From: Haplomitrium mnioides
Taxonomy: Eukaryota; Marchantiophyta; Haplomitriopsida; Calobryales
Length of the DNA stretch: 21,006 nucleotides
Reading direction: 5' to 3'
Assembly: GCA_049999725.1 (NCBI GenBank)
Contig: JBNGIS010020577.1
Span: 1 to 21,006 of the forward strand
In this document: positions 8,290-19,165 of the stretch, piece by piece
How positions within the stretch are numbered: position 1 is the first letter of the stretch
Layout of the letters: the number at the start of each line of letters is the position of its first letter
Position numbers and translations under genes: made by a program
The notes under the pieces: model-generated
Database searches by the model: none
What the model was told of the DNA's origin: nothing
Seen by the model: only the letters and a program-made list of their open reading frames with translations

Positions 8290-9018
8290 AACGAGTAGTG
8301 AGTAGCTTATTTAAACAGAACGAGTAGGTTAATCAAACAAAACTAGTAGCTTATTGAAGCAGAACGAGTAGTGATTCAAGCAAGCAGAATGAGTAGCAAT
8401 TGAAGGAAGCATGTATGAGTAGGTTATTGCAGCAAAACTTGTAGCTTATTGAAGACAGAGTAGTGATTGAAGCAATCAAAACGAGTAGCAATTGAAGGAA
8501 GAACAACGAGTAGGTTATTGAAGCAAAACTAGTAGCTTATTGAAGTAGAACGAGTAGAATTTTAAGCAAGCAAAATGAGTAGCAATTGAAGAAAGCATGT
8601 ATAAGTAGGTTATTGAAGCAAAACTAGAGGCTTATTGAAGCAAAACTAGTAGCAATTGAAGGAAGTAGAACAAGTATGTTTATCAAGAAAAACTAGTAGC
8701 TTATTGAAGCAGAACGAGTAGTGATTGAAGCAAGCAGAATGAGTAGCAATTGAAGGAAAGAGGTATTAGTAGGTTATTGAAGCAAAACCCGTAGCTTATT
8801 GAAGAAGAAGTAGTGATTGAAGTAATGAAAATGAGTAGCAATTGAAAGAAGCACAACGAGTAGGTTATTGAAGAATAACTAGAAGCTTATTGAAGCAGAA
8901 CTAGTAGCAATTGAAGGAAGCAGAACAAGTAGGTTAATCAAGAAAAACTAGTAGCTTATTGAAGCAGAACGAGTAGTGATTGAAACAAGCAGAATGAGTA
9001 GCAATTGAAGGAAGCAGA
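8290..9018 (+). repeat. B block 1b, after the A fragment
   Basis: A 29-bp hybrid subunit (8290-8318, with AGTAG used twice) joins the A fragment to a B HOR. HOR starts then follow at 8414, 8600, 8764 and 9019, giving 186, 164 and 255. The 164-bp HOR (7 subunits) has lost four subunits (22+22+25+22 = 91 bp) from a 255. Confidence 0.9.
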
Positions 9019-10463
9019 CATGAGTAGGTTATTGAAGCGAAACTTTCAGCTTATTGAAGAAGGAGTAGTGACTGAAGCAATCACAACGAGTAGCAACGGA
9101 AGGAAGTAGAATGAGTAGGTTATTGAAGTAGAACGAGTAGGCTATTGAAGCAAAATGAGTTACTGGAGCTTATTTAAGCAGAACGAGTAGTGACTGAAGC
9201 AAGTAGAATGAGTAGCAATTGAAAGAAGCAGGTATGGGTAGGTTATTGAAGCGAAACTCATAGTTCATTGAAGAAAGAGTGGTGACTGAAGCAATCAAAA
9301 CGAGTAGCAATTGAAGGAAGGAGAATGAGTAGGTTATTGAAGCAAAACTAGAAGCTTATTGAAGCAAAACTAGTAGCAATTGAAGGAAGCAGAACGAGTA
9401 GGTTATTGAAGCAAAACTAGTAGCTTATTGTAGTAGAGCGAGTAGTAATGGAAGCAAACAGAATAAGTAACAATTGAAGGAAGCACGTATGAGTAGGTTA
9501 TTGAAGCAAAACTTTCAGCTTATTGAAGAAGAAGTAGTGACTAAAGCAATCAGAACGAGCAGCGATTGAAGGAAATAGAACGAATAGGTTATTGAAGTAG
9601 AACTAGTAGCAATTGAAGGAAGCAAAATGAGTAGGTTATTGAAGCAAAACTAATAGCTTATTGAAGCAGAACGAGTAGTGATTGAAGCAAGCAAAAGGAG
9701 TAGTAATTTAAGGAAGCAGGTATCAGTAGGTTATTGAAGCACGGCTCGTAGCTTATTGAAGAAGGAGTAGTGATTGAAGCAATCAGAACGAGTAGCAATT
9801 GAAGGAAGTAGAATGAGTAGGTTTTTAAAGCAAAATGAGTAGGTTATTGAAGCAGAACGAGTAGCAGTTGAAGGGAGCAAAACAAGTAGGTTATTGAAGC
9901 AAAACTAGTAGCTAATTGAAGCAGAACGAGTAGTGACTCAAGCAAGCAGAATGAATAGCAATTGAAAGAAGCAGGTATGAGTAGGTTATTGAAACAAAAC
10001 TCATAGTTTATTGAAGAAAGGGTACTGACTGAAGCAATGAGAATGAGTAGCAATTGAAGGAAGCAGAACGAGTGGCTTATTGAAGCAAAACTAGAAGCAT
10101 TTTGAAGCAGATCTAGTAGCAATTGAAGGAAGCAAAACGCGTAGGTTATTGAAGAAAAACTAGTAGCTTATTGAAGCAGAACGACTAGTGATTGAAGCAA
10201 GCAGAATGAGTAACAATTGAAAGAAGCAAATATGAGTAGGTTATTGAAGCGAAACTTGTAGCTTATTGAAGAAGGAGTAGTGACTGAAGCAATTAGAACG
10301 AGTAGCAATTGAAGGAAGTAGAACGAATAGGTTATTGAAGCAGAACTAGTAGCAACTAAAGAGAGCACAACGAGTAGGTTATTGAAGCAAAACTAGTAGC
10401 TTGTTATAGTAGGACAAGTAGTGATTGAAGCAAGCAAAATGAGTAGCAGTTGAAGAAAGCAGG
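9019..10463 (+). repeat. A cassette 2 (complete, 1445 bp)
   Basis: HOR lengths are 214-255-233-255-255-233. The 214-bp HOR has 9 subunits including a 28-bp one at 9154-9181 (TTACTGGAGC). The 233-bp HORs have 10 subunits, one 22-mer fewer than the full form. Diagnostic strings are TAGAGCGAGTAGTAATGG at 9432, GAATAAGTAACAATTG at 9461, AACGAGCAGCGATTG at about 9553, GTTTTTAAAGC at 9821, and AACGCGTAGG at about 10136. Large stretches differ from cassette 1 at only 1-2 positions per 60. Confidence 0.95.
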
Positions 10464-12985
10464 TATGAGTAGGTTATTGAAGCGGAACTCGTAGCTTATA
10501 GAAGAAGAAGTAGTTATTGAAGTAATCAAAACGAGTAGCAATTGAAGGAAGGAGATTGAGTAGGTTATTGAAGAAAAACTAGAAGCCTATTGAAGCAGAA
10601 CTAGTAGCAATTGAAGGAAGTACAACGAGTAGGTTAATCAAACAAAACTAGTAGCTTATTGAAGCAGAACGAGTAGTGATTGAAGCAAGCAGAATGAGTA
10701 GCAATTGAAGGAAGCATGTATGAGTAGGTTATCGAAGCAAAACTTGTAGCTTATTGAAGACAGAGTAGTGATTGAAGCAATCAAAACGAGTAGCAATTGA
10801 AGGAAGAACAACAAGTAGGTTATTGAAGCAAAACTAGTAGCTTATTGAAGCAGAACGAGTAGAAATTGAAGCAAGAAAAATGAGTAGCAATTGAAGAAAG
10901 CATATATAAGTAGGTTATTGAAGCAAATCTAGAGGCTTATTGAAGCAAAACTAGTAGCAATTGAAGGAAGTTGAACAAGTAGGTTTATCAAGAAAAACTA
11001 ATAGCTTATTAAAGCATAACGAGTAGTGATTGAAGCTAGCAGAATGAGTAGAAATTGAAGGAAGGAGGTATGAGTAGGTTATTGAAGCAAAACTCGTAGC
11101 TTTTTGAAGAAGATGTAGTGATTGAAGCTAAACTCGTAGCTTATTGAAGAAGGAGTAGTGATTGAAGTAATCACAACGAGTAGCAATTGAAGAAAGCACA
11201 ACGAGTAGGTTATTGAAGCAAAACTAGAGGCTTATTGAAGCAGAACTAGTAGCAATTGAAGGAAGTTGAACAAGTAGGTTAATCAAGAAAAACTAGTAGC
11301 TTATTGAAGTAGAACAAGTAGTGATTGAAGCAAGCAGAATGAGTAGCAGTTGAAGAAAGCATGTATGAGTAGGTTATTGAAGCAAAACTCGTAGCTTATT
11401 GAAGAAGAAGTAGTCATTGAAGTAATCAAAACGAGTAGCAATTAAAGGAAGGAGAACGAGTAGGTTATTGAAGCAAAACTAGAAGCTTATTGAAGCAGAA
11501 CTAGTAGCAATTGAAGGAAGTAGAACGAGTAGGGTAATCAAACAAAACTAGTAGCGTATTGAAGCAGAACGAGTAGTGATTGAAGCAAGCAGAATGAGTA
11601 GCAATTGAAGGAAGCATGTATGAGTAGGTTATTGAAGCAAAATTTGTAGCTTATTGAAGATAGACTAGTGAGTGAAGCAATCAAAACGAGTAGCAATTGA
11701 GGGAAGAAGAACCAATAGGTTATTGAAGCAAAACTAGTAGCCTATTGAAGCAAAACGAGTAGAAAATGAAGCAAGAGAAATGAGTAGCAGATAAAAGAAG
11801 CATGTAAAAGTAGGATATGGAAGCAAAACACGTAGCTTATTGAAGAAGGAGTAGTAATTGAAGTAATCACAACGAGTAGCAATTGAAGGAAGCACAACGA
11901 GTAGGTTATTGAAGCAAAACTAGAAGCTTGTTGAAGCAGAACTAGTAGCAATTGAAGGAAGTGGAACAAGTAGGTTTATCAAGAAAAACTAGTAGCTTTT
12001 TGAAGCAGATCCAGTAGTGATTGAAGCAAGCAGAATGAGTAGAAATTGAAGGAAGGAGGTATGAGTAGGTTATTGAAGCAAAACTTGTAGCTTATTGAAG
12101 AAGAACTAGTGATTGAAGTAATCAAAATAAGTAGCAAATGAAGGAAGGAGAACGAGTAGGTTATTGAAGCAAAACTAGAAGCTTATTGAAGCAGAACTAG
12201 TAGCAATTAAAGGAAGTAGAATGAGTAGGTTAATCAAACAAAACTAGTAGCTTATTGAAGCAGAACGAGTAGTGATTGAAGCAAGCAAAATGAGTTGCAA
12301 TTGAAGGAAGCATGTATGAGTAGGTTGTTGAAGAAAAACTTGTAGCTTATTGAAGATAGAGTAGTGATTGAAGCAATCAAAACGAGTAGCAATTGAAGGA
12401 AGAAGAACGAGTAGGTTATTGAAGCAAAACAAGTAGCTTATTGAAGCAGAACGAGTAGAAATTGAAGGAAGCATGTATAAGTAGATTATTGAAGCAAAAC
12501 TCGTAGCTTATTGAAGAAGGAGTAGTGATGGAAGTACTCACAACGAGTAGCAATTGAAGGAAGCAGAGCGAGTACGTTATTGAAGCAAAACTAGAAGCTT
12601 ATTCAAGCAGAACTAGTAGCAATTGAAGGAAGTTGAGCAAGTAGGTTTATCAAGAAAAACTAGTAGCTTATTGAAGCAAAACGAGTAGTGATTGAAGCAA
12701 GCAAAATGAGTAGCAATTGAAGGAAGGAAGTATGAGTTGGTTATTGAAGCAAAACTTGTAGCTTATTGAAGTAGAAGTAGTGATTGAAGTAATGAAAACG
12801 AGTAGCAATTGAGAGAAGCACAACGAGTAGGTTATTGAAGCAAAACTAGAAGCTTATTGAAGCAGAACTAGTAGCAATTGAAGGAAGCAGAACAAGTAGG
12901 TTAATCAAGAAAAACTAGTAGCTTCTTGAAGCAGAACGAGTAGTGATTGAAACAAGGAGAATGAGTAGCAATTGAAGAAAGCACG
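10464..12985 (+). repeat. B block 2
   Basis: HOR starts at 10464, 10719, 10905, 11069, 11364, 11619, 11805, 12060, 12315, 12476, 12731 and 12986, intervals 255, 186, 164, 295, 255, 186, 255, 255, 161, 255, 255. The 295-bp HOR carries an out-of-register 40-bp gain at 11113-11152. The 161-bp HOR is a 186 that lost one 25-bp subunit by fusion of a GTAGAAATTGAAG head to a GGAAGCATG tail near 12460. Confidence 0.94.
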
Positions 12986-14430
12986 CATGAGTAGGTTATT
13001 GAAGCGAAACTTGCAGCTTATTGAAGAAGGAGTAGTGACTAAAGCAATCAGAATGAATAGCAATGGAAGGAAGTAGAACGAGTAGGTTATTGAAGCAGAA
13101 CGAGTAGGCTATTGAAGCAAAATGAGTTACTGGAGCTTATTTAAGCAAAACGAGTAGTGACTGAAGCAAGCAGAATGAGTAGCAATTGAAAGAAGCAGGT
13201 ATGAGTAGGTTATTGAAGCGAAACAGATAATTTATTGAGGTAAGAGTGGTGACTGAAGCAATCAAAACGAGTAGCAATTGAAGGAAGGAGAATGAGTAGA
13301 ATATTGAAGCAAAACTAGAAGCTTATTGAAGTAGAACTAGTAGCAATTGAAGGAAGCAGAACGAGTAGGTTATTGAAGCAAAACTTGTAGCTTATTGTAG
13401 TAGAGTGAGTAGTAATGGAAGCAAGCAGAATAAGTAACAATTGAAGGAAGCACGTATGACTAGGTTATTGAAGCAAAAATTGTAGCTTATTGAAGAAGAA
13501 GTAGTGACTAAAGCAATGAGAACGAGCAGCGATTGAAGGAAATAGAACGAATAGGTTATTGAAGTAGAACTAGTAGCAATTGAAGGAAGCAGAATGAGTA
13601 GGTTATTGAAGCAAAACTAGTAGCTTATTGAAGCAGAACGAGTAGTGATTGAAGCAAGCAGAATGAGTAGTAATTTAAGAAAGCAGGTATGAGTAGGTTA
13701 TTGAAGCAAAACTCATAGCTTATTGAAGAAGGAGTAGTGATTGAAGCAATCAGAACGACTAGCAACTAAAGGAAGTAGAACGAGTAGGTTCTTAAAGCAA
13801 AACGAGTAGGTTATTGAAGCAGAACGAGTAGCAGTTGAAGGAAGCAAAACAAGTAGGTTATTGAAGCAAAACTAGTAGTGAATTGAAGCAGAAGGAGTAG
13901 TGACTCAAGCAAGCAGAAGGAGTAGCAATTGAAAGAAGCATGTATGAGTAGGTTATTGAAACAAAACTCATAGTTTATTGAAGAAAAAGTACTGACTGAA
14001 GCAATCAGAACGAGTAGCAATTGAAAGAAGCAGAACGAGTGGGTTATTAAAGCAAAACTAGAAGCATTTTGAAGCAGATCTAGTAGCAATTGAAGGAAGC
14101 AAAACGCGTAGGTTATTGAAGAAAAACTAGTAGCTTATTGAAGCAGAACGAGTACTGATTGAAGCAAGCAGAATGAGTAACAATTCAAAGAAGCAGATAT
14201 GAGTAGGTTATTGAAGCGAAACTTGTAGCTTTTTGAAGAAGGAGTAGTGACGGAAGCAATTAGAACGAGTAGCAATTGAAGGAAGTAGAACGAATAGGTT
14301 ATTGAAGCAGAACTAGTAGCAACTGAAGGAAGCAGAATGAGTAGGTTATTGAAGCAAAACTAGTAGCTTATTGAAGTAGAACAAGTAGTGATTGAAGCAA
14401 GCAGAATTAGTAGCAGTTGAAGAAAGCATG
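12986..14430 (+). repeat. A cassette 3 (complete, 1445 bp)
   Basis: Exactly the same length and HOR layout as cassette 2, at a constant offset of 3967 bp, with the 28-bp marker subunit at 13121-13148. Its interval 13333-13611 is identical to 18069-18347 in cassette 4, including private variants such as CACGTATGACTAGG and GCAAAAATTG. Confidence 0.95.
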
Positions 14431-15479
14431 TATGAGTAGGTTATTGAATCAAAACTTGTAGCTTATTGAAGAAGAAGTAGGTATTGAAGTAATCAAAACG
14501 AGTAGCAATTGAAGGAAGGAGATTGAGTAGGTTATTGAAGCAAAACTAGAAGCTTATTGAAGTAGAACTAGTAGCAATTGAAGGAAGTAGAACGAGTAGG
14601 TTAATCAAACAAAACTAGTAGCTTATTGAAGAAAAACGAGTAGTGATTGAAGCAAGCAGAATGAGTAGCAATTGAAGGACGCATGTATGAGTAGGTTATT
14701 GAAGCAAAACTTGTAGCTTATTGAAGACAGAGTAGTTATTGAAGCAATCAAAACGAGTAGCAATTGAAGGAAGAACAACGAGTAGGTTATTGAAGCAAAA
14801 CTAGTAGCTTATTGAAGCAGAACGAGTAGACATTGAAGCAAGCAAAATGAGTAGCAATTGAAGAAAGCATGTATAAGTAGGTTATTGAAGCGAAACTCGT
14901 AGCTTGTTGAAGAAGGAGTAGTGATTGAAGTAATCACAACGAGTAGGAACTGAATGAAGCACAACGAGTAGGTTATTGAAGCAAAACTAGAAGCTTATTG
15001 AAGCAGAACTAGTAGCAATTGAAGGAAGTTGAACAAGTAGGTTAATCAAGAAAAACTAGTAGCTTATTGAAGCAGAACAAGTAGTGATTGAAGCAAGCAG
15101 ATTGAGTAGCAATTGAAGGAAGCATGTATGAGTAGGTTATTGAAGCAAAACGCGTAGCATTTTGAAGACAGAGTAGTGATTGAAGCAATTAGAATGAGTA
15201 GCAATTGAAGGAAGTAGAACGAGTAGATTATTCAAGCAAAACTAGTAGCTTTTTAAAGCAGAACGAGTAGTGATTGAAGCAAGCAAAATGAGTAGCAATT
15301 GAAGAAATCAGGTATGAGTATGTTTCTGAAGCGAAACTCGTAGCTTATTGAAGAAGAAGTAGTAATTCAAGTAATGAGAACGAGTAGCATTTGAAGGAAG
15401 CAGAACGAGTAGGTTAATCAAGCAAAACTGGAAGCTTATTGAAGCAGAACAAGTAGTGATTGAAGCAACCAGAATGAGT

Positions 15480-15489
15480 NNNNNNNNNN
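15480..15489. other. Assembly gap, 10 N (probably an unmerged 34-bp overlap)
   Basis: The 34 bases left of the gap (15446-15479) match the 34 bases right of it (15490-15523) with two mismatches (A/G and C/G). The HOR containing the gap is 230 bp. Removing 10 N and one 34-bp copy leaves exactly 186, the length of the homologous HOR at 20048-20233. Confidence 0.85.
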
Positions 15490-16440
15490 AGAACGAGTAG
15501 TGATTGAAGCAAGCAGAATGAGTAGCAATTGAAGGAAGGAGGTTTGAGTAGGTTATTGAAGCAAAACTTGTCGCTTTTTGAAGAAGAAGTAGTGATTGAA
15601 GTAATCAAAATGAGTAGCAATTGAAGGAAGGAGGTATGAGTAGGTTATTGAAGCAAAACTCGTAGCTTATTGATGAAGAATTACTGATTGAAGTAATCAA
15701 AACAATTAGCAATTGAAGGAAGGAGAACGAGTAGGTTATTGAAGCAAAACTAGAAGCTTATTGAAGAAGAACTAGTAGCAATTGAAGGAAGTAGAACGAG
15801 TAGGTTAATCAAACAAAACTAGTAGCTTATTGAAGCAGAACGAGTAGTGATTGAAACAAACAGAATGAGTAGCAATTGAAGGAAGCATGTATGAGTAGGT
15901 TATTGAAGCAAAACTTGTAGCTTATTGAAGATAGAGTAGTGATTGAAGCAATCAAAACGAGTAGCAATTGAAGGAAGAAGAACGAGTAGGTTATTGAAGA
16001 AAACTAGTAGCTTATTGAAGCAGAACAAGTAGAAATTGAAGCAAGCAAAATGAGTAGCAATTGAAGGAAGCATGTATAAGTAGGTTATTGAAGCGAAACT
16101 TGTAGCTTATTGAAGAAGGAGTAGTGATTGAAGTAATCACAACGAGTAGCAATTGAAGGAAGCACAACGAGTAGGTTATTGAAGCAAAACTAGAAGCTTA
16201 TTGCAGCAGAACTACTAGCAATTGAAGGAAGTTGAACAAGTAAGTGTATCAAGAAAAACTAGTAGCTTATTGAAGCAGAACGAGTAGTGATTGAAGCAAG
16301 CAGAATGAGTAGAAATTGAAGGAAGGAGGTATGAGTAGGTTATTGAAGCAAAACTCATAGCTTATTGAAGAAGGAGTGGTGATTGAAGTAATGAAAACGA
16401 GTAGCAATTGAAGGAAGGAGAACGAGTAGGTTATTGAAGC

Positions 16441-16540
16441 NNNNNNNNNNNNNNNNNNNNNNNNNNNNNNNNNNNNNNNNNNNNNNNNNNNNNNNNNNNN
16501 NNNNNNNNNNNNNNNNNNNNNNNNNNNNNNNNNNNNNNNN
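16441..16540. other. Assembly gap, 100 N; repeat arithmetic predicts 122 bp
   Basis: The gap lies in the middle HOR of a 696-bp B unit. The left flank stops inside subunit 5 (GGTTATTGAAGC) and the right flank resumes inside subunit 11 (AGTAGCAATTGAAGG). A full 11-subunit HOR needs 122 bp there. The unit now measures 674 bp (16075-16748), 22 short of 696, which is exactly the difference between 122 and 100. Confidence 0.85.
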
Positions 16541-17696
16541 AGTAGCAATTGAAGGAAGCATGTATGAGTAGGTTATTGAAGCAAAACTTGTAGCTTATTG
16601 AAGATAGAGTAGTGATTGAAGCAATCAAAACGAGTAGCAATTGAAGGAAGAAGAACGAGTAGGTTATTGAAGCAAAACTAGTAGCTTATTGAATCAGAAC
16701 GAGTAGAAATTGAAGCAAGCAAAATGAGTAGCAATTGAAGGAAGCATGTATAAGTAGGTTATTGAAGCAAAACTCGTAGCTTATTGAAGGAGTAGTGATT
16801 GAAGTAATCACAACGAGTAGCAATTGAAGGAAGCACAACGAGTAGGTTATTGAAGCAAAACTAGAAGGTTTTTGAAGCAGAACTAGTAGCAATTGAAGGA
16901 AGTTGAACAAGTAGGTTTATCTAGAAAAACAAGTAGCTTATTGAAGCAGAACGAGTAGTGATTGAAGCAAGCATAATGAGTAGAAATTGAGGGAAGGAGG
17001 TATGAGTAGGTTTTTGAAGCAAAACTCGTAGCTTATTGAAGAAGAAGTAGTGATTGAAGTAATCAAAACGAGTAGCAATTGAAGGAATGAGAACGAGTAG
17101 GTTATTGAAGCAAAACTAGAAGCTTATTGAAGCAGAACTAGTAGCAATTGAAGGAAGTAGAACGAGTAGGGTAATCAAACAAAACTAGTAGCTTATTGAA
17201 GCAGAACGAGTAGTGATTGAAGCAAGCAGAATGAGTAGCATTTGAATGAAGCATGTGTGAGAAGGTTATTGAAGCAAAACTTGTAGCCTATTGAAGACAG
17301 AGTAGTGATTGAAGCAATCAAAACGAGTAGCAATTGAAGGAAGAACAACGAGTAGGTTATTGAAGCAAAACTAGTAGCTTATTGAAGCAGAACGAGTAGT
17401 GATTGAAGCAAGCAAAATGAGTAGCAATTGAAGAAAGCATGTTTAAGTAGGTTATTGAAGCGAAACTTGTAGCTTATTGAAGAAGGAGTAGTGATTGAAG
17501 TAATCACAACAAGTAGCAATTGAAGGAAGCACAATGAGTAGGTTATTGAAGCAAAACTAGAAGCTTTTTGAAGAAGAACTAGTAGCAATTGAAGGAAGAA
17601 GAGCACGTAGGTTAATCAAGAAAAACTAGTAGCTTATTGAAACACAACGAGTAGTGATTGAAACAAGCAGAATGAGTAGCAATTGAAGGAAGTAGG

Positions 17697-19165
17697 CATG
17701 AGTAGGTTATTGAAGCGAAACTCGCAGCTTATTGAAGAAGGAGTAGTGACTGAAGCAATCAGAACGAGTAGCAATAGAATGAAGTAGAACGAGTAGGTTA
17801 TTGAAGTAGAACGAGTAGCAGTTGAAGGAAGCAAAACAAGTAGGTTATTGAAGCAAAACTAGTTACTGGAGCTTATTTGAGCAGAACGAGTAGTGACTGA
17901 AGCAAGCAGAATGAGTAGCAATTGAAAGAAGCAGGTATAAGTAGGTTATTGAAACAAAACTCATAGTTTATTGAAGAAAGAGTACTGACTGAAGCTATTA
18001 AAATGAGTAGCAATTGAAGGAAGTAGAACGAGTAGGTTATTGAAACAAAACTAGAAGCTTGTTGAAGCAGAACTAGTAGCAATTGAAGGAAGCAGAACGA
18101 GTAGGTTATTGAAGCAAAACTTGTAGCTTATTGTAGTAGAGTGAGTAGTAATGGAAGCAAGCAGAATAAGTAACAATTGAAGGAAGCACGTATGACTAGG
18201 TTATTGAAGCAAAAATTGTAGCTTATTGAAGAAGAAGTAGTGACTAAAGCAATGAGAACGAGCAGCGATTGAAGGAAATAGAACGAATAGGTTATTGAAG
18301 TAGAACTAGTAGCAATTGAAGGAAGCAGAATGAGTAGGTTATTGAAGGAAAACTAGTAGCTTATTGAAGCAGAACGAGTAGTGATTGAAGCAAGCAGAAT
18401 GAGTAGTAATTGAAGGAAGCAGGAAGAGTAGGTTATTGAAGCAAAGCTCGTAGCTTATTGAAGAAGGAGTAGTGATTGAAGGAATCAGAACAAGTAGCAA
18501 CTAAAGGAAATAGAACGAGTAGGTTTTTAAAGCAGAAGGAGTAGGTTATTGAAGCAGAATGAGTAGCAGTTGAAGGAAGCAAAACAAGTAGGTTATTGAA
18601 GCAAAACTAGTAGCTAATTGAAGCAGAACGAGTAGTGACTCAAGCAAGCAGAATGAGTAGCAATTGAAAGAAGCAGATATGAGTAGGTTATCGAAAGAAA
18701 ACTCATAGTTTATTGAAGAAAGAGTACTGACTGAAGCAATCAGAACAAGTAGCAATTGAAGGAAGCAAAACGAGTGGGTTATTGAAGCAAAACTAGAAGC
18801 ATTTTGAAGCTGATCTAGTAGCAATTGAAGGAAGCAAAACGAGTAGGCTATTGAAGAAAAACTAGTAGCTTATTAAAGTACAATGAGTAATGATTGAAGC
18901 AAGCAGAATGAGTAACAATTGAAAGAAGCAGATATGAGTAGGTTATTGAAGCGAAACTTGTAGCTTATTGAAGAAAGAGTATTGACTGAAGCAACTAGAA
19001 CGAGTAGCAATTGAAGGAAGTAGAACGAATAGGTTATTGAAGCAGAACTAGTAGCAACTGAAGTAAGCAGAATGAGTAGGCTATTGAAGCAAAACTAGTA
19101 GCTAATTGAAGTAGAACAAGTAGTGATTGAAGCAAGCGGAATGAGAAGTAGTTGAAGAAAGCAGG
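17697..19165 (+). repeat. A cassette 4 (1469 bp, extra subunit)
   Basis: HOR layout 239-255-232-255-255-233. The first HOR has an additional 25-bp subunit (AGTAGCAGTTGAAGG) before the 28-bp marker at 17857-17884. A single base is lost near 18423 (GCAGGAAGAGTAGG instead of GCAGGTATGAGTAGG). Otherwise it is collinear with cassettes 2 and 3. The AACGCGTAGG marker reads AACGAGTAGG here (about 18840). Confidence 0.94.

Larger units (their letters stand above)
14431..17696 (+). repeat. B block 3
   Basis: HOR starts at 14431, 14686, 14872, 15127, 15313, 15543, 15635, 15890, 16075, 16330, 16563, 16749, 17001, 17256, 17442 and 17697. Intervals are 255, 186, 255, 186, 230 (gap), 92, 255, 185, 255, 233 (gap), 186, 252, 255, 186, 255. 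The 92-bp HOR has only four subunits. The 185 and 252 values are single 1-bp (about 15998) and 3-bp (about 16780) deletions. Corrected for gaps, 16075-16770 and 16749-17441 are again 255-255-186 B units. Confidence 0.93.
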
